Shown piece after piece: positions 46,677 to 54,398 of a DNA stretch of 64,000 nt. The position numbers and the translations under genes are program-made. Numbering within the stretch: position 1 is the stretch's first letter; every line of letters begins with the position of its first letter. The DNA is from Candidatus Brachybacter algidus (lineage in GTDB: Bacteria > Bacteroidota > Bacteroidia > Chitinophagales > Saprospiraceae): the NCBI GenBank assembly GCA_016711705.1, contig JADJSK010000001.1:868001-932000 (forward strand), given 5' to 3'. The notes below the pieces were generated by a model, which was not told where the DNA came from, ran no database searches, and saw only the letters and a program-made list of their open reading frames with translations.

Positions 46677-47681
46677 ATGGAATTTTTTGATAATCATAAA
46701 AAGTTATTTGGCACTGCGTTGGGGTTGTTTCTCTGGCTTACTTTTGTAGTTGCAATTCTACCTGCCATTAATAATCAAAAAAACAATGCTCCTCTGCCTA
46801 ATGCGACTCCATTGACCAGTAGTCAAACTGCAGGAAAAAACATTTTTATTGCAAATGGTTGCGTTGCCTGTCATACCCAACAAGTTAGAAATGTTGATAT
46901 GGATAAAATGTGGGGAAACAGACCTGGCATAGCAGCTGATTACGCTGGTAATAAAAGGACAGACTTTTGGAGAAATACTGCTACACTTATGGGGACAGAG
47001 CGAACCGGACCCGATCTAACCAATGTAGGAGTTAGACAAGGAAGTCTTGCTTGGAACTTGCTTCATTTATATCAACCAAGAGCTGTAGTAGAACAATCCA
47101 TTATGCCAGCATATCCTTGGCTTTTCAAGGAAGTATATAGTGTTAATAAAGACGATGTCGAAGTAGTTGTTCCTGACAAATATAGAAAAGGTATAAAAGG
47201 TAAAATAATAGCAAGTCAAGAAGCACTAGATTTGGTAGCTTATTTACAAAGTCTTAAACAAACAGCTTTACCTGATGGCAAACCTGCCATGGAGTTCTTG
47301 TATAAAAAAGAAATAAAAAAAGATGCAAGTGGCATTGCCTCTAACCTGCCGGATGGTGGATTGCTTTATACTAAAAACTGTTCGAGCTGCCACCAAGCGA
47401 ATGGAGAAGGCCTAAAAGGCGCATTTCCTTCATTGAAAGGAAGCCCTATAGTTTTGGGTGATGACCTGGATTTATTCGTTAATATAATTATGCTGGGATA
47501 TGATGCTAGACCTGAATATTCTGTAATGAACGCAGTTGGAACAGACAACGAGTTAACTCCTGAGGAAGTTACCGCCATCATCAATCATGAAAAAACAAGT
47601 TGGGGTAATGAAGCAAAGCCAATATCAACTGAAGAAGTTAAGAAAATAATGGATTTCATAAAACTAACCGCTAAAGAATAG
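46677..47681 (+). CDS. CcoO-like cytochrome c subunit with an added CcoP-like cytochrome c domain
   Basis: An electron-donating subunit for the preceding oxidase: N-terminal membrane helix (residues 12-30), first heme motif C62-V-A-C65-H66 in a CcoO-type context (GCVACHTQQVRN, with TERTGPDLTNVG and the methionine-ligand region IMPAYPWLF at M143). A second heme motif C235-S-S-C238-H239 opens a separate cytochrome c domain (YTKNCSSCHQANGEGLKGAFPSL). So mono-heme CcoO and a CcoP-like domain are on one chain. The 334-residue length is longer than CcoO alone. It begins 6 bases after the oxidase stop. Confidence 0.85.
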   Translation: MEFFDNHKKLFGTALGLFLWLTFVVAILPAINNQKNNAPLPNATPLTSSQTAGKNIFIANGCVACHTQQVRNVDMDKMWGNRPGIAADYAGNKRTDFWRNTATLMGTERTGPDLTNVGVRQGSLAWNLLHLYQPRAVVEQSIMPAYPWLFKEVYSVNKDDVEVVVPDKYRKGIKGKIIASQEALDLVAYLQSLKQTALPDGKPAMEFLYKKEIKKDASGIASNLPDGGLLYTKNCSSCHQANGEGLKGAFPSLKGSPIVLGDDLDLFVNIIMLGYDARPEYSVMNAVGTDNELTPEEVTAIINHEKTSWGNEAKPISTEEVKKIMDFIKLTAKE

Positions 47682-47685
47682 ACAT

Positions 47686-47886
47686 ATGAGACTAAAAACA
47701 TTTTTAATCTTTGTTTTTATTATATCACTTCATATTTTGTCAGCTTGTCCAGTATGTGAAAAACAACAACCAAAAATCACACAAGGGTTGACACATGGAG
47801 CAGGTCCACAAAGCAATTGGGATTGGTTGATCATTGGGGTAATATCAGCTATTACATTATTGACATTTATTTACTCTTTGAAATAG
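47686..47886 (+). CDS. Small membrane-anchored protein with CPVC motif
   Basis: A 66-residue protein: signal or anchor helix (MRLKTFLIFVFIISLHILSA), then CPVCEKQQPKITQGLTHGAG, and a C-terminal membrane helix (WLIIGVISAITLLTFIYSL). The C-x2-C pair directly after the first helix would lie on the periplasmic side. It starts 5 bases after the cytochrome gene. Role is unknown; a redox or assembly accessory of the oxidase is a position-based guess. Confidence 0.75.
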   Translation: MRLKTFLIFVFIISLHILSACPVCEKQQPKITQGLTHGAGPQSNWDWLIIGVISAITLLTFIYSLK

Positions 47887-47950
47887 TTGATCAAACCAGG
47901 TGAGCACAATTCAGACCACATTAAGCAATCTATCCTTAGTAAGTAAAAAG

Positions 47951-48355
47951 ATGAAAGAAGATAAAAGCAGAATAACCATATTTGTTGACGATGATGCACA
48001 GCCAATTGCAGAATTAGCAGCACCGGTGCAATTTGAGTTGGATACACGCAAATTGATAGATGGAGAACATGTATTAAAAATTGTCAGTAAATCTCCAACT
48101 GGAAGAGAAGGTATAAAAAAGATAAAATTTATTGTTCGAAACGGACCAGCCATCTCTGTAGAGGGTCTATCAGACAATGATAATGTTGACGGAGTCTTAC
48201 CTATCATGATCAATGCATACGACAAGGGGAATCAAAAGAAATTTGTAATAGATGGAAGTGAAACCCCCCAAAGTGTGCCTAGTTGGCTTTGGATAGCATT
48301 AATCGCATTTGTGGGGTGGGCAGCATATTTTATAATTACAAACTTTAGTCTTTAA
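47951..48355 (+). CDS. Membrane-anchored beta-domain protein of the oxidase cluster
   Basis: A protein with a beta-rich domain (ITIFVDDDAQPIAELAAPVQFELDT, HVLKIVSKSPTGREGIKKIKF) resembling an Ig-like or cupredoxin-like sandwich, and one C-terminal membrane helix (SWLWIALIAFVGWAAYFII). The frame opens with GTG at 47900, but I prefer the ATG at 47951 (MKEDKSRITIF), which starts with the domain itself; the first 17 residues of the longer form look poorly structured. I do not recognise a named family. Its stop is directly followed by the truncated hemoglobin gene. Confidence 0.65.
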   Translation: MKEDKSRITIFVDDDAQPIAELAAPVQFELDTRKLIDGEHVLKIVSKSPTGREGIKKIKFIVRNGPAISVEGLSDNDNVDGVLPIMINAYDKGNQKKFVIDGSETPQSVPSWLWIALIAFVGWAAYFIITNFSL

Positions 48356-48757
48356 ATGAATACTAATAAAAAAAATGATATAAGCAATCTTACAGATGTA
48401 AAACTTCTCGTGGATAGCTTTTACGGAAAAGTTCGAAAAGATCCAATGTTAAAGGATATTTTCAACAACAAAATAGAAGATCGCTGGCCTGAACATCTTG
48501 AGAAAATGTACCGTTTTTGGCAAACCGTGCTGTTGGAAGAACACACATATATGGGAAGCCCATTTGTTCCTCATGCACAGCTGCCGGTTTCCAAGGAACA
48601 TTTTGATAGCTGGATAAGCCTATTTTTCAGCACTGTGGACGAATTATTCGCTGGCGAAAAAGCTGAAAGAGCTAAATGGCAAGGCGGTAAAATGGCAGAA
48701 ATGTTTCAGTACAAAATAGACTATTATAGGGGTAACCCTGCAGTCCCATTATTATAA
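48356..48757 (+). CDS. Group III truncated hemoglobin
   Basis: A 133-residue truncated globin: helix with LVDSFYGKVRKDPMLKDIFNN, then HLEKMYRFWQTVLLEEHTYMGSPFVPHAQLPVSKEHFDSW, with the likely proximal histidine in the HFDSW region. Group III globins are linked to NO or hydroperoxide handling and low-oxygen metabolism. It starts directly after the preceding gene, inside the Rrf2 island, which supports a nitrosative-stress role. Group III (rather than I/II) is inferred from the FVPHAQLPVSKEHFD block. Confidence 0.88.
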   Translation: MNTNKKNDISNLTDVKLLVDSFYGKVRKDPMLKDIFNNKIEDRWPEHLEKMYRFWQTVLLEEHTYMGSPFVPHAQLPVSKEHFDSWISLFFSTVDELFAGEKAERAKWQGGKMAEMFQYKIDYYRGNPAVPLL

Positions 48758-48876
48758 GCTGACAATTAATATTGATTCAATAGTCCAAAGAGTATTGTGA
48801 CATTCATATCTAAATTATCATACACCTTAATTAGCCCAACTATTTATTAAGAAAGAAATTATCAAAAAAATATAAA

Positions 48877-49599
48877 ATGAATATCAAAGAAGATCAAATA
48901 ATAGGAGAATTGGTAGCACAGGATTATCGAAGCGCATCGGTATTTAAAAAATATGGTATAGATTTTTGTTGCCAGGGGAATAGAACTATTTCTGATGCAT
49001 GTATACCAATGAAAATAGATCCACAGTCAGTAATTAAAGATTTGGGCTCTGCTAATCAAGTGCAGCATTCAAATGCCACAGATTTCACTTCATGGCCATT
49101 GGATCTATTAGCTGATTATATAGAAAAGATACACCACAGCTATGTGAAAGAAAAAACCATTGAGATAAAACCTTACCTTGATAAAATATGTAGAGTTCAC
49201 GGTGAAAAACATCCTGAATTATTTGAAATCAACAAACATTTTAATGCTACAGCTGAAGAGCTGGCACATCATATGATAAAAGAGGAAACAATTGTATTTC
49301 CGCAGGTAAGAATGCTTGTCAAAGCAAAGAGGGATAGTTCAGCAATAGAGAAGCCAAGCTTTGGTACAATACAAAATCCTATTCAAGTGATGATGGACGA
49401 ACATACTGCAGAAGGTGAAAGGTTCAGATTAATAGCTGAGTTAAGTAATAACTACACACCTCCAGAAGATGCTTGCAGCACCTACAAAGTTACATTTGCT
49501 TTACTCCAAGAATTCGAAGAAGACTTACATTTACATATTCATTTAGAAAATAACATTTTATTTCCTAAAGCTATAGAACTGGAAAAGACCATTCAATGA
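48877..49599 (+). CDS. ric: Iron-sulfur cluster repair di-iron protein RIC (ScdA/YtfE)
   Basis: RIC repairs Fe-S clusters damaged by NO or oxidants. The 240-residue protein has the N-terminal ScdA domain with the cysteine pair (YGIDFCCQGNRTISDAC) and a C-terminal hemerythrin-like helical bundle whose histidine/glutamate ligands appear as KIHHSYV, HGEKHPELFEI, HMIKEETIVFP, DEHTAEGERF and HLHIHLENNILFPKA. Length matches the family. A 119-base gap separates it from the globin gene, so a separate promoter is possible. Its last bases overlap the DUF488 start (ATGA junction). Confidence 0.93.
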   Translation: MNIKEDQIIGELVAQDYRSASVFKKYGIDFCCQGNRTISDACIPMKIDPQSVIKDLGSANQVQHSNATDFTSWPLDLLADYIEKIHHSYVKEKTIEIKPYLDKICRVHGEKHPELFEINKHFNATAEELAHHMIKEETIVFPQVRMLVKAKRDSSAIEKPSFGTIQNPIQVMMDEHTAEGERFRLIAELSNNYTPPEDACSTYKVTFALLQEFEEDLHLHIHLENNILFPKAIELEKTIQ

Positions 49600-49949
49600 T
49601 AAACATAAGATCTAAAAGAATATATGAAGAACCAGTTAAAGGGGATGGTTACAGAATCCTAGTAGATCGACTTTGGCCCAGAGGAGTAAGTAAAGAAGCT
49701 GCTGCACTAGATGAATGGGATAAAGTTATAGCTCCTTCAGCAAACTTGCGAAAATGGTTTGACCATAAAGCTGAAAGATTTGATGAATTTACAAAACTCT
49801 ATGAGGAAGAATTAGAATTACATAAAGATGAATTACAGCGGATTCGCAATATTGCCAAAGACAAGATAGTTACTTTATTATATGCAGCTAAAAACCCAAA
49901 AGTAAATCATGTAATAATATTGCAACGCGTATTAACTAGAAAGCCATGA
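49596..49949 (+). CDS. DUF488 family protein
   Basis: A 117-residue protein with the DUF488 hallmarks RSKRIYEEPVKGDGYRILVDRLWPRGVSKE and a small all-alpha/beta remainder ending AAKNPKVNHVIILQRVL. Function is unknown; the family often neighbours hemerythrin or NO-stress genes, which agrees with its position. It overlaps both neighbours by 4 bases (ATGA), so it is cotranslated with RIC and the next gene. Confidence 0.86.
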   Translation: MINIRSKRIYEEPVKGDGYRILVDRLWPRGVSKEAAALDEWDKVIAPSANLRKWFDHKAERFDEFTKLYEEELELHKDELQRIRNIAKDKIVTLLYAAKNPKVNHVIILQRVLTRKP

Positions 49950-50718
49950 CAAAATACTCGTATGATACTGTAAGTGAAGCAATTAATGATCTCACTATAA
50001 GAGGATACACTACAGATTTCAAACTATCGGTGGATGAAGAATGCTTAGTTTGCAACAAGACTGCCACAAGACTGTCTCCTAATGAATTTGAAATCGATGA
50101 AACATACAGATTTGAAGGAGATACTGATCCGGGAGATGAAATGATCATATTTGCCATTTCTTCCATTAAGCATGATATAAAAGGTATAGTTGTAAATGCA
50201 TATGGTGCCTACTCTGACTCGAGTACAGCTAAGATCGTCGAGTTATTGCATAATCACATTAAGACAAAACCTATTAAACGAAATGAATTCCTAATTCCAA
50301 TTAGTCGAGAGCATCATCATTCATTGTTGCTTTGTTGGAAAATCAGATCAGGTATTAAAAAAAATGTTGAAATCAGTCGAATAAAAAAGTATGTTGACTG
50401 GTTCTATGAATATCATATACTTCCACATTTTGAAGTAGAAGAAAAATTTATTTTTCCTATTCTTGGTAATGAAAACGATCTCATTAAAAGAGCATTATCA
50501 GAGCATCAAAATTTAAAGTTATTATTTGAAAAACTATTGAGAATGAAAACAAATATAATCTGATAGCAGACAATCTGGATAAACACATTCGATTTGAAGA
50601 GCGCATTTTATTCAACGAGATTCAAAGTAAAGCCACTCAGGCGCAATTAGAAGTTATACAGACCAGTCATTCAGAAGGAAAATTTTATGATAACGAGGAA
50701 GATAAATTTTGGGCATAA
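49946..50718 (+). pseudogene. Fusion of PRPP-synthetase-like small domain and hemerythrin domain, one frameshift
   Basis: The first half (residues about 1-110, SYDTVSEAINDLTIRGYTTDF ... YRFEGDTDPGDEMIIFAISS, then GIVVNAYGAYSD) is a small conserved domain often annotated phosphoribosylpyrophosphate synthetase-like. The second half carries an HHE hemerythrin domain (REHHHSLLLCWKIRSG, YHILPHFEVEEKFIFP). The first frame ends at 50563, but the downstream frame continues DNLDKHIRFEERILFNEIQ to 50718, supplying the last iron ligands. One missing A in the A5 run at 50529-50533 (A6 expected) rejoins the frames. Probably an intact gene with a read error. It belongs to the Rrf2 island. Confidence 0.75.
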
Positions 50719-50886
50719 CTTATGGATGTAGAATTTATTCTTGGATACGAAATCGAGGCAACATTTCTTGACAAATGTGCATTGATCAAAATAGGAATAA
50801 TTGGTATAAAGGTTAATTTTGATTAAGACATATATATATCTGAACAGAAACGCCTATTTCAAGATTTAATGAAACCGCAGCCTACC
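50719..50886. other. Spacer after the Rrf2 island
   Basis: A short ATG frame (50722-50826, 34 codons) lies here but has no recognisable features and may be chance or a remnant. No promoter or terminator is clear. Confidence 0.4.
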
Positions 50887-51321
50887 CTACTCTTCTTCCC
50901 TTATGCTGGCAATCATTTGATTGACATTAGCTTCAACATTGGAGTCACCAATAATATATACTCTGAATTTCTTCATTTCCCACTCTTCATCATCAAAGTC
51001 CCCATCGCGCCATCCTTCACAAACTTGTTCAAGTAATAACAATAAATCGGCTTTGTCCTCCGGGCTCTCTTCTGATAGAAAACTATCAAATGATGTAATA
51101 ACGAATTCGATAGCTTCGTGTTTAATCCATTGCAGATCGAGCAACATGTCGTAGAGTGCATCTAAATTTTCCCCAAAATAACCGGGAAAGCTAAGCTTGT
51201 CAACTAATAGTTCATAAAAGGCAGAAATGTCCTTGATTTCATTTCCATCGATTTCAACAATAATTTTGTTCTTTCCTCTTTTGAATTCTGTCTCCGGAGA
51301 GGCTATTCGGATAAATTTCAT
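50887..51321 (-). CDS. Barstar-family ribonuclease inhibitor
   Basis: A 144-residue barstar-like protein that would bind and block the neighbouring barnase-type RNase. Seen: IVEIDGNEIKDISAFYELLVDKLSFPGYFGENLDALYDMLLDL, the classic barstar helix with W/Y and the acidic residues that insert into the enzyme's active site, and GWRDGDFDDEEWEMKKFRVYIIGD near the end. It is slightly longer than classical barstar (about 90) owing to an acidic C-terminal part. It lacks a signal peptide, so it acts in the cytoplasm. It starts 7 bases after the RNase stop, on the same strand. Confidence 0.85.
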   Translation of the reverse strand: MKFIRIASPETEFKRGKNKIIVEIDGNEIKDISAFYELLVDKLSFPGYFGENLDALYDMLLDLQWIKHEAIEFVITSFDSFLSEESPEDKADLLLLLEQVCEGWRDGDFDDEEWEMKKFRVYIIGDSNVEANVNQMIASIREEE

Positions 51322-51328
51322 TGTGGTT

Positions 51329-51784
51329 TTAGTGAATTTCTTTAATGTAAATAAACGTTTTGTAATGATCTTTTGTATAATATGCAGTTTCTTCTGAAGT
51401 GATCAACCTTTCTGGTCCCCTATTTACACCTTTCACTTTTTCATGGACATCCCATTCTCGATAATTGATCTTCTGACTATTTTCATTCAGTATTGGGAGT
51501 CTTTTCTCCCTGTTATAGAATATACGACCTCCCACATAATTGCGAGGAGCCCTTTTGTTGATACGAATATAAGTCAATATTTCTAATACGTAGTCGGGTA
51601 CTTCATCATTTTTTTCGATAGAAGTATTCTTAAAGTAAGAATTCCTTGAATCGTGCCTTAATTCTTTAGTTCCAGAGGTATTCTCATTAAAGGTTTTTTG
51701 ATCGGAAACAGAAGTTTTATTGCAAGAAAATAAGCAAATGGCACAAAAAAATAAAAATGTAAATTTTAAATAACGACCCATCAA
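51329..51784 (-). CDS. Barnase/RNase N1-type ribonuclease with lipoprotein signal
   Basis: A guanyl-preferring ribonuclease precursor of 151 residues. The N-terminus is a signal with lipobox (ICLFSC, C21), then a low-complexity linker (22-60), and the RNase domain: VPDYVLEILTYIRINKRAPRNYVGG, NREKRLPIL, YREWDVHEKVKGVNRGPERLI and TKDHYKTFIYIK. Catalytic E110, R126 and H140 match the family's general base, arginine and general acid. Lipidation, rather than secretion as a free enzyme, is unusual. M2 is an alternative start. Operon partner: barstar. Confidence 0.88.
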   Translation of the reverse strand: MMGRYLKFTFLFFCAICLFSCNKTSVSDQKTFNENTSGTKELRHDSRNSYFKNTSIEKNDEVPDYVLEILTYIRINKRAPRNYVGGRIFYNREKRLPILNENSQKINYREWDVHEKVKGVNRGPERLITSEETAYYTKDHYKTFIYIKEIH

Positions 51785-51863
51785 TAACTAATTTCAAAGC
51801 AAAGTAAACAGAATTTCAAACGTTTATACAATTTTCATACTTATATATAATAAATATGAATCA

Positions 51864-51894
51864 TTTGTTAAAGTTAAGATAAATATTATCTTTG
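51864..51894 (+). promoter_or_regulatory. Strong-consensus promoter for hppA (TTTG-N19-TATCTTTG)
   Basis: TTTG at 51864-51867 and TATCTTTG at 51887-51894 are separated by exactly 19 bases, an almost perfect Bacteroidota -33/-7 promoter. Transcription would begin near 51901. Confidence 0.8.
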
Positions 51895-51971
51895 CAGCCG
51901 TTTAAGAAAACCAATAATTGGTGGGCCTGATTTTAGGCTCAAATAATTTTCAAAAAATATTTAAAAGTAAT

Positions 51972-54227
51972 ATGGATTCATTAATGATTTATTTACCTAT
52001 TTTATTTGCCCTCATCGGCTTAGGATATATGGCTTATAAAAGGTCATGGGTTTTAAAACAAGATGCCGGAGACGGTAAAATGAAAGAAATTTCAGAACAT
52101 ATTTATGAAGGAGCACTTGCCTTTCTAAATGCTGAATATAAACTCCTTACCATTTTTGTTATTGCTGCAAGTATTGTATTGGCAGGTATATCATTCATTG
52201 TTCCCACTACTCATATATTGATAGTGGTGGCCTTTATATTTGGTGCCTTCTTCTCTGCATTAGCAGGCAATATGGGTATGAAAATAGCCACTAAAACCAA
52301 CGTTCGTACTACACAGGCTGCCAGAACAAGTTTGCCACAGGCATTGAAAGTTTCTTTCGGCGGAGGCACAGTAATGGGTCTTGGAGTAGCAGGATTAGCT
52401 GTTTTGGGGTTGACAAGTTTCTTTATTATTTTGTACCATGTATTCATGGGAGGTCAATGGACCAATAATGCTGACATGACTATATTACTTGAGACATTGG
52501 CAGGATTTTCTCTTGGAGCAGAATCTATTGCATTGTTTGCTCGTGTAGGTGGCGGCATTTATACTAAAGCTGCAGATGTTGGAGCAGACTTAGTAGGTAA
52601 AGTTGAAGCAGGTATTCCTGAAGATGATCCACGTAACCCTGCTACTATCGCTGATAACGTAGGTGATAACGTAGGTGACGTAGCTGGTATGGGTGCTGAC
52701 CTTTTTGGTTCGTATGTTGCGACAGTTCTTGCAGCTATGGTACTTGGTAATTATGTCATAAAAGATATGGGCGGATCTATCCAGGATGCATTTGGCGGAA
52801 TAGGTCCAATTCTATTACCTATGTCAATAGCTGGTTTTGGAATTCTATTTTCAATCGTTGGTACAATGCTTGTGAAAATAACCAGTAATGAAGCTAAAGA
52901 AAAACAAGTACAAGGTGCATTAAATGTAGGTAATTGGGTTTCAATTGTTCTTACTTTGATCGCTTGTTTCTTCTTGGTTAAATATATGCTGCCTGAGACA
53001 ATAACTATGTCTTTCTTTGGAGAAGGAAGCAAACAGATTTCTTCTATGAATGTATTTTATGCTACATTGATAGGATTAGTAGTAGGTGGTGTGATATCAT
53101 CAGTTACGGAATATTACACAGGATTAGGTACAAAACCAGTTTTGGCTATAGTTCAAAAATCTTCTACTGGTGCAGGTACTAACGTAATAGCCGGACTTGC
53201 TACTGGTATGGTTTCAACATTCCCTACAGTTTTACTTTTCGCTGGAGCTATCTGGGGATCATATGCATTGGCTGGATTTTATGGTGTCGCACTAGCAGCA
53301 TCCGCTATGATGGCAACTACTGCAATGCAATTGGCAATAGATGCATTTGGACCAATATCTGATAATGCAGGTGGAATCGCTGAAATGAGTGAACTTCCAA
53401 AAGAAGTTAGAATGAGAACAGATATTCTGGATTCTGTAGGTAACACCACAGCTGCAACAGGAAAAGGTTTTGCTATTGCCTCAGCTGCTTTGACATCTCT
53501 TGCACTTTTTGCCGCATACGTTACTTTTACCGGTATAGATGGTATTAATATTTTCAAGGCACCGGTTCTAGCCATGCTGTTTGTTGGCGCTATGATACCA
53601 GTTGTATTCTCTGCATTAGCTATGAATTCTGTAGGTAAGGCTGCAATGGACATGGTATATGAAGTAAGAAGACAATTCAAAGAAATACCTGGTATTATGG
53701 AAGGAACCGGAAAACCGGAATATGGCAAATGCGTAGAAATATCTACTAAAGCTGCACTTCGCGAAATGATGTTACCTGGGGTATTGACTATTGGATTTCC
53801 AATTATCATTGTCATCTTCCCAATGTTGCTTGGATATGACAATAAAATGATTGCTGAAATGCTTGGTGGATATATGGCAGGTGTTACTGTATCGGGTGTA
53901 CTTTGGGCTGTTTTCCAAAACAATGCAGGTGGAGCTTGGGACAATGCAAAAAAATCATTTGAAGCTGGTGTAATGATCAATGGTGAAATGACCTACAAAG
54001 GTTCCGATGCGCATAAAGCTGCAGTTACAGGTGATACAGTTGGTGATCCTTTTAAAGACACTTCAGGTCCTTCAATGAACATTTTGATCAAATTGACTTG
54101 TTTAATAGGTCTTACGATTGCGCCAATATTAGGTAATCATACTTCATCTGATACTGGTCAGAATGACAGCAAGAAAATCGAGATATTGAATATCAAACCT
54201 GAACCATCTAAGATGATTAAGTTTTAA
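51972..54227 (+). CDS. hppA: Membrane-bound proton (or sodium)-translocating pyrophosphatase
   Basis: A polytopic enzyme that couples PPi hydrolysis to H+ or Na+ export across the inner membrane. The frame starts at GTG 51918, but I choose ATG 51972 (MDSLMIYLPILF), which begins the first helix. Hallmarks: DVGADLVGKVEAGIPEDDPRNPATIADNVGDNVGDVAGMGADLFGSY (PPi site), GIAEMSELPKEVR, and GNTTAATGKGFAIASAAL, whose alanine marks the K+-dependent class. A C-terminal 30-residue polar tail follows the last helix. H+ versus Na+ cannot be decided by eye. Confidence 0.94.
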   Translation: MDSLMIYLPILFALIGLGYMAYKRSWVLKQDAGDGKMKEISEHIYEGALAFLNAEYKLLTIFVIAASIVLAGISFIVPTTHILIVVAFIFGAFFSALAGNMGMKIATKTNVRTTQAARTSLPQALKVSFGGGTVMGLGVAGLAVLGLTSFFIILYHVFMGGQWTNNADMTILLETLAGFSLGAESIALFARVGGGIYTKAADVGADLVGKVEAGIPEDDPRNPATIADNVGDNVGDVAGMGADLFGSYVATVLAAMVLGNYVIKDMGGSIQDAFGGIGPILLPMSIAGFGILFSIVGTMLVKITSNEAKEKQVQGALNVGNWVSIVLTLIACFFLVKYMLPETITMSFFGEGSKQISSMNVFYATLIGLVVGGVISSVTEYYTGLGTKPVLAIVQKSSTGAGTNVIAGLATGMVSTFPTVLLFAGAIWGSYALAGFYGVALAASAMMATTAMQLAIDAFGPISDNAGGIAEMSELPKEVRMRTDILDSVGNTTAATGKGFAIASAALTSLALFAAYVTFTGIDGINIFKAPVLAMLFVGAMIPVVFSALAMNSVGKAAMDMVYEVRRQFKEIPGIMEGTGKPEYGKCVEISTKAALREMMLPGVLTIGFPIIIVIFPMLLGYDNKMIAEMLGGYMAGVTVSGVLWAVFQNNAGGAWDNAKKSFEAGVMINGEMTYKGSDAHKAAVTGDTVGDPFKDTSGPSMNILIKLTCLIGLTIAPILGNHTSSDTGQNDSKKIEILNIKPEPSKMIKF

Positions 54228-54251
54228 GAATCTATTTTAATTGTAAAATAT

Positions 54252-54286
54252 AAAGCGGCTGAGAAGACAATTCCAGCCGCTTTTTT
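54252..54286 (+). terminator. Terminator after hppA
   Basis: A 10-bp GC-containing stem (AAAGCGGCTG / CAGCCGCTTT) with a 12-base loop and a T-run. It lies 25 bases after the stop. Confidence 0.85.
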
Positions 54287-54398
54287 ATTAAACTATTGGC
54301 TTTAATCCCGCTTTTTGCAACATCTATCCAAAACTGTGAACTAAATTGACCCAATTGCTGTATACTTGTTAAATATTTATAGTTATAAAACCCATTAT

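Noticed and set aside
50529..50540. Programmed -1 frameshift in the hemerythrin fusion
   Set aside because: The site lacks a standard in-frame X-XXY-YYZ heptamer and an obvious downstream structure; a missing A in an A-run explains it more simply.
50722..50826. 34-codon ATG frame after the hemerythrin fusion
   Set aside because: No signal, motif or regulatory signal; too short to support as a gene without conservation data.
53279..53980. Long antisense frame (233 codons) inside hppA
   Set aside because: It is antisense to a highly conserved membrane enzyme; such frames arise from the codon bias of hydrophobic repeats.
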